Made by a program: the position numbers and the translations under genes. Positions 1-5,503 of a DNA stretch of 9,138 bases are shown here, piece by piece. The DNA is from JBBRTJ01 sp038244535. Its GTDB lineage: Bacteria > Actinomycetota > Acidimicrobiia > Acidimicrobiales > Ilumatobacteraceae. The notes below the pieces were generated by a model. It ran no database searches, had not been told where the DNA came from, and worked only from the letters and a program-made list of their open reading frames with translations. Position 1 is the first letter of the stretch. Each line of letters opens with the position of its first letter. The stretch spans positions 1 to 9,138 of the forward strand of contig JBBRTJ010000120.1 of the NCBI GenBank assembly GCA_038244535.1, written 5' to 3'.

Positions 1-74
1 GCGCTCTCCACGAACACGACGGTCACCACCTACATCAGCGCAAACGCCGCAAATTGGCACTGCTACCTGGCTTT

Positions 75-123
75 TGGCGCCCCCGGGAGGATTCGAACCT
101 GCGACCTGCGGTTTAGGAAACCG
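75..123 (-). pseudogene. 3' half of tRNA-Arg(CCT); probable integration (att) scar
   Basis: Read on the minus strand this is a tRNA from within the anticodon stem to the CCA end. The anticodon loop is TTCCTAA (anticodon CCT at 117-115), followed by an ACCG stem half, the T-arm GGTTCGAATCC, acceptor strand CGGGGGC, discriminator G and encoded CCA (77-75). The T stem has one mismatch. The 5' half is missing: beyond position 123 there is no D arm, no GCCCCCG acceptor partner, and the fifth anticodon-stem pair fails. Tyrosine-recombinase elements integrate at the 3' ends of tRNA genes and leave such a 3' duplicate at one border. In the normal geometry the element would lie at higher coordinates, on the toxin-antitoxin side. 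No intact tRNA-Arg(CCT) was found in this window, so element status is inference. Confidence 0.75.
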
Positions 124-168
124 TGATTCGATCGGTCTCACCGTGCGCGCCACAAACCTCATCGATTT

Positions 169-194
169 GGAATGTATCGGATACGATACATTCC
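169..194. promoter_or_regulatory. Operator palindrome abutting the antitoxin start codon
   Basis: Arms GGAATGTATCG (169-179) and CGATACATTCC (184-194) are a perfect 11-bp inverted repeat with a 4-bp GATA spacer. Inside lie three 5-bp half sites, GTATC (174-178), GATAC (180-184) and GATAC (185-189), which form a second, overlapping dyad. ATG follows directly at 195. A TACGAT hexamer (182-187) could be a -10 box giving a leaderless transcript starting at or near the ATG; no clear -35 is visible. The position predicts autorepression by the HTH protein through blocking of the promoter, as is usual for antitoxins. Confidence 0.75.
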
Positions 195-716
195 ATGATG
201 TACGCCAAGGTGCTCTCTCAGGCTCGTAGCTCCGCAGGTCTGACACAGGCCGAGGTCGCGGCACTCAGCGGCGTGGCCCGACCAAACATCGCCGCGTTCG
301 AGTCCGGTCGACGAGAACCACGCTGGCACACGGCGGTGCTCACGCTCGAGGCGACCGGCGCCACGATCAACATCGAAGAGCCCATCACATGGTTGTGGAC
401 GAACGGGCGACGCCCCTACGCAGTGCCCTCCCGATTGTGGCGGCTCCCGATCGACGCGACCTTCCGGGTGTTGACACCTGGGATTCACCTCTGGTGGAGC
501 GGCCCTTCCCCGCGATTCGACCTCTCCCACCGCAGTGAACGTTCCCGCGCCTACGAACTCGTCCTTCGCGAAGGCACACCCGACGACATCGCAGCGGTCG
601 TCGACGGCGCTCTGCTGGTCGACGCATGGGACGACCTGGTCCTGCCGGCGGAACTGCGCCAAGCATGGCAACACCTCATCGACCGCGCCCACACCAAACT
701 CGCAGACGCATCGTGA
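195..716 (+). CDS. Xre-family HTH antitoxin of an AbiE-like module
   Basis: A protein of about 173 residues, probably the antitoxin and autorepressor of the nucleotidyltransferase toxin encoded next. Residues from about 6 to 60 form a Cro/C1-type helix-turn-helix (AGLTQAEVAALSGV, then IAAFESGRREP). The C-terminal part is rich in Trp and Pro and has no motif I recognise; it presumably serves the partner. I chose ATG 195 (or 198, directly after) over the upstream GTG at 123, because that start would put the tRNA scar edge and the operator inside the gene. There is no Shine-Dalgarno sequence before ATG, which fits leaderless translation. The stop overlaps the toxin start (GTGA, 713-716), so the two are translationally coupled. 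Pairing of an Xre-type regulator with AbiEii-type transferases is known in actinobacteria; the role here is inferred from that. Confidence 0.8.
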   Translation: MMYAKVLSQARSSAGLTQAEVAALSGVARPNIAAFESGRREPRWHTAVLTLEATGATINIEEPITWLWTNGRRPYAVPSRLWRLPIDATFRVLTPGIHLWWSGPSPRFDLSHRSERSRAYELVLREGTPDDIAAVVDGALLVDAWDDLVLPAELRQAWQHLIDRAHTKLADAS

Positions 717-1359
717 ACGAACTACTGCCCGTCCAGCGCGACCTCGCACGCCTGCTCTTCTCGCTCCCTGAGGCGGCGAGCTACGCCCTCGCCGGTGGTG
801 CTGCGTTGGTCATGCAGCAGATCGTCGACCGCGACACGCGCGACCTCGATGCGTTCATCGCCGCCACACCGGGGCCGGCACCTGGCACCGTCGATCTGCT
901 CGCTGATACGTTCACCCAAGCAGCACAGCGAGCGGGTTGGTCACTCGAGACCATCCGGCGCCATCCAACGTTCTGTCGATTCATCCTCCAGCGCAATCAC
1001 GACATCGTCGAGCTCGACCTGGCCGTCGACTCACCCCTCCTCGAACCACCAAGAGCAGTGGACGGCATCCCGGTGCTCACGCCCCTCGACCTCGCGGCAC
1101 GCAAGGTGCTGGCCATCGTCGATCGACTCGAAGCCCGCGACTACACCGACCTGCATGCCCTTGCTCATCACGTCGGACAACAGATCTGCATCGATTCGGC
1201 GCTCTCGATGGACGCCGGTCTCCGCGTCAGCGACATCGCCGAGGCTTCGAACGAGTCGGCCGCATCCCGGACGACCGGTTTCCGAACCGCGCCACGGACG
1301 CAGCGACCACCCGCCGATATTTCGCGAGATAGGCACGCGAGATACTCGACGATCACTGA
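713..1359 (+). pseudogene. AbiEii/AbiGii-family nucleotidyltransferase toxin, frameshifted
   Basis: GTG start at 713 overlaps the antitoxin stop. The first 177 codons give a typical AbiEii-like minimal nucleotidyltransferase: GGAALVMQQIVDRDTRDLDAF at about 28-48 (G28, G29 and metal-binding D44 and D46), a third acidic site in VELDLA (D102), and the family signature LTPLDLAARKVLA...RLEARDYTDLHAL at 122-150 (K131, R142, D143, D146). At about 1245 the frame is lost: the family-like end FERVGRIPDDRFPNRATD... continues in the +1-shifted frame, as if one base were deleted in the GCTTC stretch. That frame then meets TAG at 1330, where a Trp codon (TGG) would be expected, before a natural-looking end AREILDDH and TGA at 1357. 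Without the two lesions the protein would be about 215 residues. As it stands, translation runs out of frame to 1768 with a low-complexity tail. It is either a decayed toxin or contains a sequencing error; the TAG favours real decay. Confidence 0.7.
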
Positions 1360-1616
1360 TCGAGCAACTGCGAACCTCGGCGGCCGGCCTTCGCTGCCAG
1401 CAGGAAGTGACGACTCGACCAACCGAGGCGATCAAATAAAGGACTTGCCGCGATCGCAGAACAATGTCAACGAACTCTCGTTGCCACTCCGTTGCCACGA
1501 TTCAGTGGCAACGGGTGGTCACAGGTGGTACATGCCGGTCACTCCCGGACAGTCGCCCAGACCGGAACGCAAGCACGTCGCCCCAGCTCAACTGGTGTGT
1601 CAAGGCTCGCGAGCTG
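1360..1616. other. Gene-free stretch between the toxin relic and the ligase
   Basis: About 260 bases with no convincing gene on either strand. It holds the CGTTGCCAC repeat cluster listed separately and a short perfect palindrome GCTCGCGAGC (1605-1614) just past the ligase stop. That palindrome is too short, and lacks a T run, to be called a terminator. No second tRNA fragment was found here that could mark the far border of an integrated element. Confidence 0.5.
1479..1513. repeat. Direct plus inverted CGTTGCCAC repeats
   Basis: CGTTGCCAC occurs twice in direct orientation (1479-1487 and 1490-1498, 11-bp period) and once inverted as GTGGCAACG (1505-1513). The outer pair extends to 10 bp (CGTTGCCACT / AGTGGCAACG). 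The inner pair makes a 9-bp hairpin with a 6-nt loop. No T run follows, so an intrinsic terminator is unlikely. Closely spaced short direct and inverted copies resemble recombinase or regulator binding sites; the function is unknown. Confidence 0.6.
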
Positions 1617-3176
1617 CTAGTTTACGTTGCGTGAACGTCCCTCCCAGTAGGGGGCACGCAGATCCTTCTTCAGGATCTTGCCGCTGGGGTTGCGGGGCAG
1701 GGTCTCGACCCACTCGACCGAGGTCGGACACTTGTACTTGGCGAGGCGCTCGCGGCTGTAGTCGATGAGCTCCTGCTCGGTCACCTCGGCGCCGGCACGG
1801 CGCACGACCATGGCCTTGGGCGTCTCGCCCCACCGCTCGCTCGGCACGCCGATCACGGCCACGTCGGCCACGGCCGGGTGGGCCATGAGCACGTTCTCGA
1901 CCTCGGCCGGGTAGATGTTCTCGCCCCCCGACACGATCATGTCCTTGACCCGGTCGTGGATGTAGATGTAGCCGTCGGCATCGAGGAAGCCGGCGTCGCC
2001 GGTGCGGAACCAACCGTCACCGGGCATCGACTTGGCGGTCTCATCGGGCAGGTTCCAGTAGCCGAGCATGACCTGCGGCCCCCGGACCCAGATCTCACCG
2101 ACGTCGCCGAGAGGCACGTCCTCGCCGCTGACGTTGTCGACGATCCGGGCCTCGATGCCAGGCACCGGCCGGCCGGCGGCCCGCAGTCGATGGGCGTTGG
2201 GGCCGTCGGGGTCGTGGTCCTCCTCGCCCAGCAGCACCACGGTGCCGGTGGTCTCGGTCAGGCCGTAGGCCTGGAAGAAGCCGCATCCAAAGGTGCGCAC
2301 GGCGGTGGCCAGCACCTCGGTCGAGATCGGCGACGCGCCGTAGAGGATCGCCCGCAGACTCGAGTAGTCGCGCTCGGCCACGCCGGGTTGCATCAACATG
2401 AACTGGAGGACGGCGGGCACGAGGAAGCCGTGGCTGATGCGCTCGCGCTCGATGAGATCGACGAGCTTGGCCGGGTCGAGGTCGCGCACGATGACGCCGG
2501 GAATGCCGACGGTCAGGCCGGCCAGCGCCCATCCCCCGCCGCCGATGTGGAACAGCGGCATCGCCACCAGGTTCACCGAGCCATCACGCATCTCCATGAG
2601 CGACTCGTACATCGGCAGACCGGACGTGAGGTTGGCGTTGGTGAGCTGCACGCCCTTGGGCAGGCCAGTGGTTCCCGACGAGTACAGCTGGTAGGCGACG
2701 TCCCCGTCGGCCTGGGGCGCGTGGGGATCGTCGGCGGCGAACGAGTCGCGCCAGTCCTCCCAGCTCTCGTAGCCGTCCGCGCCACCAATGACCAGCACCT
2801 TGGTGGAAGGCCGCAGGTCCCCTGCGATCTGGCGCAGGACCGGGAGGAACTCGCTGCCGACCACGAAGACCTTGGCCTCGCTGTCGTTGACGATGTACGC
2901 GACCTCGGGCGGGGCGAGGCGCCAGTTGACGGGCGTGGGGACGGCGTTGATCTTGGCCGCACCGAAGAACCAATCGAAGTACTCGGGGCCGTTCTTGTCG
3001 AGGATCGCCACCCGATCCTGCGAACCGACACCGGCGGCGAGGAAGCCTTGCGCCACCTGGCTCGAGAGCCGATCCAGTTCGCCGTAGGTCATGTGCTGGC
3101 CGTCGCCCCACCGCAGCGCGTCAGTGCCCGGCCGCTCGGCCGCCCACCGCCTGATGATCTCAGCGGTCGTCCTCAT
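1617..3176 (-). CDS. AMP-forming acyl-CoA ligase (FadD-like)
   Basis: A 519-residue member of the ANL superfamily that activates a carboxylic acid to its acyl-CoA through an acyl-adenylate. In order it carries the P-loop YSSGTTGLPKG (165-175), AYGLTET (303-309), GWFRTGD (RTGD 391-394), the hinge DRVKD (408-412) followed by SGGENIYPAEVE, and the C-terminal PSGKIL with the catalytic lysine at 500. All core motifs are intact and the length is normal. Start: ATG at 3176 has AGGGGGA about 7 nt upstream, whereas a TTG two codons earlier is too close to that site. The exact substrate (medium or long-chain fatty acid, or an aryl or terpenoid acid) cannot be read from sequence. It lies alone on the minus strand, about 190 bp downstream of the nitroreductase, behind a 50-bp imperfect palindrome that may control it. 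Confidence 0.93.
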   Translation of the reverse strand: MRTTAEIIRRWAAERPGTDALRWGDGQHMTYGELDRLSSQVAQGFLAAGVGSQDRVAILDKNGPEYFDWFFGAAKINAVPTPVNWRLAPPEVAYIVNDSEAKVFVVGSEFLPVLRQIAGDLRPSTKVLVIGGADGYESWEDWRDSFAADDPHAPQADGDVAYQLYSSGTTGLPKGVQLTNANLTSGLPMYESLMEMRDGSVNLVAMPLFHIGGGGWALAGLTVGIPGVIVRDLDPAKLVDLIERERISHGFLVPAVLQFMLMQPGVAERDYSSLRAILYGASPISTEVLATAVRTFGCGFFQAYGLTETTGTVVLLGEEDHDPDGPNAHRLRAAGRPVPGIEARIVDNVSGEDVPLGDVGEIWVRGPQVMLGYWNLPDETAKSMPGDGWFRTGDAGFLDADGYIYIHDRVKDMIVSGGENIYPAEVENVLMAHPAVADVAVIGVPSERWGETPKAMVVRRAGAEVTEQELIDYSRERLAKYKCPTSVEWVETLPRNPSGKILKKDLRAPYWEGRSRNVN

Positions 3177-3244
3177 CCCCAAGTCCCCCTGTGCAGTGCG
3201 CTCGTCGCGATCGAGGATCGGAGGCTAGGTCACCCTCACGAACC

Positions 3245-3294
3245 GCATCTGCGCCGAGTCGTTCTCATCGTTGAGAAGGAGACGCCACAGATGC
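3245..3294. promoter_or_regulatory. 50-bp imperfect palindrome upstream of the acyl-CoA ligase
   Basis: The sequence is symmetric about 3269/3270. The outer arms are GCATCTG (3245-3251) and CAGATGC (3288-3294); the inner arms are TTCTCA (3262-3267) and TGAGAA (3272-3277) around TCGT. By eye 18 of 25 positions pair. It ends 69 bp before the ligase ATG and lies 71 bp past the nitroreductase stop, so it could be an operator for the ligase, a leader-RNA hairpin, or a weak read-through barrier. It lacks a T run. Confidence 0.45.
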
Positions 3295-3365
3295 TTGGGC
3301 AGGTGCCGGGAGGGCCTGGGAGCGGGCGTGCGAACGGGGCCTGGCGCCGGTCCGCGGGGGGCGCG

Positions 3366-4028
3366 TCACGAGCGGGTGCGGCGGGCGCCCCAGGCGTCCC
3401 AATGGGTGACGGCGGCGACGGGCTTGCGGCGGGCGCGGCCGAACGATCCAACCGGGTGGCCCACGGGGACGAGCGCGGCGATCTCGTACAGCTCGGGGAT
3501 CCCCAGCAGCTCGCGCACGGCGTCGGTCTCGATGCGCACGACCGTGGTCAGCGCAGTGCCGAGACCGAGGGCCCGGGCGGCGACCATCAAGTTCTGCACG
3601 GCCGGGTAGACCGACGCGTAGAGGGGCCCGATGTCGAGGGGGCCATCGTCGTCGGCCGGGGTCCAGGGGATCTGGGGCATCAGCACCAGCACCAGCGCGC
3701 CGGCATCGTCGAGGTGATCGGCGAGGTGGTCGGACGACTCCTTGGTGCGCCGCCAGCTCGCCTCGTCCTCGGGCGTGCGGAACGAGGGCGGGTCGCCCAG
3801 CACCTTGCGGTAGCGGGCATAAGAGCGCTGATAGAGCGCGGCCACCGCGGCCTTCCGGGCGGGGTCCACGATCACGACGTACTGCTGGGGCTGCACGTTG
3901 CCGCCTGACGGCCCCTGCTGAGCCGCGTCCAGCATCGTCCAGAGGTCGTCGTCGGCGACCGGCTCACCCGTGAAGCGCCGCATCGCCCGGGTCGTCATCA
4001 GCGCTTCGATCGCATCCATGTCCGCCAT
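3366..4028 (-). CDS. Nitroreductase-family FMN oxidoreductase
   Basis: A 220-residue flavoprotein of the nitroreductase superfamily (NAD(P)H-dependent, FMN-binding, usually a dimer). The N-terminal part TTRAMRRFTGEPV (12-24) supplies the arginines that bind FMN phosphate, and GPSGGNVQPQQYVVI (39-53) is the second FMN loop. The late PAVQNLMVAARALGLGTALTT is the usual helix and turn near the flavin. The open frame reaches 4118, but that start would cover the vapB start and promoter on the other strand. ATG 4028 (or 4019) gives the family's normal N-terminus; the ribosome site is weak. The gene is divergent from vapB with 55 bp between. The substrate is unknown; members reduce nitro compounds, quinones, enones or act as dehalogenases. 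Confidence 0.88.
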   Translation of the reverse strand: MADMDAIEALMTTRAMRRFTGEPVADDDLWTMLDAAQQGPSGGNVQPQQYVVIVDPARKAAVAALYQRSYARYRKVLGDPPSFRTPEDEASWRRTKESSDHLADHLDDAGALVLVLMPQIPWTPADDDGPLDIGPLYASVYPAVQNLMVAARALGLGTALTTVVRIETDAVRELLGIPELYEIAALVPVGHPVGSFGRARRKPVAAVTHWDAWGARRTRS

Positions 4029-4083
4029 CTTGCTCACGACCGGGTCGGTGCGTCTCATGCACGTCGATGTGTACCGTTGACAC

Positions 4084-4320
4084 GTGAGCCGGACCAACGT
4101 CGACGTCGATGACGACATGCTCGATCAGGCCATGCGGATGTACGGCCTGCAGACCAAGCGCGAGACCATCGCTCTGGCTCTGCGCAAGCTCGTGGGCGAA
4201 CCGATGACCAGAGACGACCTGCTTGCGATGGGCGGGACGATGACCGAGGCCGACTTCGATCCGGTGGTCCTGGCCGATCACGCCGAGGGCAAGCGCCCCT
4301 CGCCCTCCCGCCGCCGATGA
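4084..4320 (+). CDS. vapB: VapB-type antitoxin
   Basis: A 78-residue antitoxin of the VapB/DUF2191 type. Residues 2-9 (SRTNVDVD) form the DNA-binding beta strand, followed by helices DMLDQAMRMYGL and TKRETIALALRKLV, as in ribbon-helix-helix antitoxins. The tail after about residue 40 should wrap the toxin, and the last residues are basic (RPSPSRRR). The start is GTG at 4084, set in a CACGTG palindrome. No Shine-Dalgarno is visible, so it is probably leaderless. The stop overlaps the toxin start as ATGA (4317-4320), which couples their translation. It is expected to repress its own promoter, in the 55-bp gap shared with the divergent nitroreductase gene. Confidence 0.88.
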   Translation: MSRTNVDVDDDMLDQAMRMYGLQTKRETIALALRKLVGEPMTRDDLLAMGGTMTEADFDPVVLADHAEGKRPSPSRRR

Positions 4321-4718
4321 CGTTGCTGGTCGACACCTCGGCCTGGCTCGAGTTCGCTCTCCACCGAGAGTCGCTGGCCTTCGACCTCGTCAGCGCGGCG
4401 GTACGCGACGACCAGGCTGCCGTCACTGCACCGGTGATCGCCGAGGTGCTGGCCGGGGTGCGCGGTACGAGTCAGGTCAGCAAGTGGCGGAGCGCGTTGG
4501 ACCACGTCGCCTACCTCCCGCTGGCCGAGCGCGACGACTGGGAAGCGGCCGCAGCCGCATACCGGGCGTGCCGTGAGCGCGGTGTCACCCCTCGCTCGCT
4601 CCTCGACTGCGTCATCGCGGCAGTGGCGCTGCGCAACGACGTGGCCGTGCTGCACTGCGATCGCGACTTCGATCAGATCGCGTCGTGCACCGGGCTCAAG
4701 GTCCTCAGCGGCCTGTGA
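4317..4718 (+). CDS. vapC: VapC-type PIN-domain ribonuclease toxin
   Basis: A 133-residue PIN-domain toxin, the normal VapC length; family members cleave tRNA or rRNA. All acidic residues of the Mg-binding site are present: D6 in LLVDTSAWLE, E43 in VIAEVLAG, D97 in SLLDCVIAAVA, and D115 with D117 in HCDRDFD. The toxin therefore looks active, unlike the damaged AbiEii homologue at the left end. The antitoxin gene overlaps its start. Its 3' end overlaps the crotonase gene on the opposite strand by 14 bp (4705-4718). Strand and surroundings suggest the pair was inserted between unrelated metabolic genes. Confidence 0.93.
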   Translation: MTLLVDTSAWLEFALHRESLAFDLVSAAVRDDQAAVTAPVIAEVLAGVRGTSQVSKWRSALDHVAYLPLAERDDWEAAAAAYRACRERGVTPRSLLDCVIAAVALRNDVAVLHCDRDFDQIASCTGLKVLSGL

Positions 4719-5493
4719 AACGGGGCGGGCGCCTCTCGGCGATGGCGGCAAGCGCCTCGGCGTGGTCGTCGCTCATGAAGGTCGTGAGCTCGAGCGCGGT
4801 GGCGAGGTCGAACGAGTCGAGCAGCGCCCGCTTCACCTGCGCGTTCACGGCGAGCTTCGTGTAGCGCACGGCCAGGGGCGCCCCGTCAGCAAGGCGCTGC
4901 GCCCACCACCGACCACGGTCGGCGAGCTGCTCGACCGGCACGACCTCGTTGACGAGGCCCATGCGTTCGGCCTCGACGGCCCCCACCGGATCGCCGGTGA
5001 GGAGGAACTGCTTGGCCTTGGCCGGCCCGACGAGCAGCGGCCAGATCGCGGTGCCGCCGTCGCCGGCCACGATTCCCACTTTGACGTGCGGGTCGACGAT
5101 CACCGCAGTGTCAGCCATCACGATCACATCGCAGAGGAGGGCTACCGATGCGCCCAGCCCAGCCGCGGGCCCGTTGAGCGCGCACACGATCGGAAGCTCG
5201 ACGTCGAGGAGGTCCCACACCAGTTGGCGCGCATCGAGGCGAAGTTCGTCGAGCGTGCCGACGTCGCGCAGGGTCGGGAACCACGCGAAGTCACCACCGG
5301 CCGAGAAGGCCCGGCCCGCCCCTGTCAGCAGCACGGCACGGGCCGAGCGCTCCCGCTTCAGCCCGCGGAACAGTGCGGCCAGATCGGCATGGAGAGCACC
5401 ATCGATGGCGTTGACCGACGACGTGGGATGGTCGATCGTGGCGACCAGGACTTCGCCCTCGCGCTCGAGGCGGATGGTGGACAGCGGATCCAT
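4705..5493 (-). CDS. Crotonase-fold protein (enoyl-CoA hydratase/isomerase family)
   Basis: A 262-residue crotonase-superfamily enzyme acting on an acyl-CoA thioester. The oxyanion-hole segments are present: FSAGGDF (63-69) and GLGASVALLCD (112-122). Where rat enoyl-CoA hydratase has catalytic Glu144 and Glu164, this protein has S116 and H136 (VDPHVKVG). An aspartate stands in GIVAGDGG (D145). This DPHVxVGxVAGDGG pattern is, from memory, a recurring actinobacterial subgroup of unknown activity; isomerase, hydrolase or C-C bond chemistry is possible, but simple hydration is unlikely. ATG 5493 has GAGGAG about 6 nt upstream. It starts 10 nt after the stop of the upstream flavoprotein gene, so the two are co-transcribed. 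An in-frame extension upstream to 6345 is only open frame antisense to nothing and overlaps that flavoprotein gene. Confidence 0.88.
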   Translation of the reverse strand: MDPLSTIRLEREGEVLVATIDHPTSSVNAIDGALHADLAALFRGLKRERSARAVLLTGAGRAFSAGGDFAWFPTLRDVGTLDELRLDARQLVWDLLDVELPIVCALNGPAAGLGASVALLCDVIVMADTAVIVDPHVKVGIVAGDGGTAIWPLLVGPAKAKQFLLTGDPVGAVEAERMGLVNEVVPVEQLADRGRWWAQRLADGAPLAVRYTKLAVNAQVKRALLDSFDLATALELTTFMSDDHAEALAAIAERRPPRFTGR

Positions 5494-5503
5494 CAGCGTC
5501 TCC

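Noticed and set aside
1..126. Open frame reading across the tRNA fragment, ending in a peptide like GRIRTCDLRFRKP
   Set aside because: This peptide is a well-known artefact of translating tRNA 3' ends in reverse. Nothing in positions 1-74 supports a gene.
123..194. Upstream GTG start for the HTH antitoxin
   Set aside because: It would start at the edge of the tRNA scar and place the operator palindrome inside the coding region. The HTH domain begins properly from ATG 195 or 198.
1605..1614. GCTCGCGAGC palindrome as a terminator for the ligase gene
   Set aside because: The stem is only 5 bp without a loop and no T run follows.
1360..1768. Continuation of the AbiEii frame to 1768
   Set aside because: The residues after the frameshift are low-complexity, do not resemble the family and run antisense into the ligase gene, while the other frame gives a family-like end.
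3225..3365. Frame continuing past the nitroreductase stop with a protein-like end (KHLWRLLLNDEND...)
   Set aside because: It is in the same frame as the nitroreductase but starts with a Pro/Arg-rich low-complexity stretch and has no start codon or homology I know. The protein-like part coincides with the 50-bp palindrome, so chance is the simpler reading.
1878..3908. A 676-codon open frame on the plus strand
   Set aside because: It is antisense to the acyl-CoA ligase and nitroreductase genes, whose motifs are complete. The protein is rich in His, Asp, Gly and Val with no recognisable domain, as expected of a GC-rich shadow frame.
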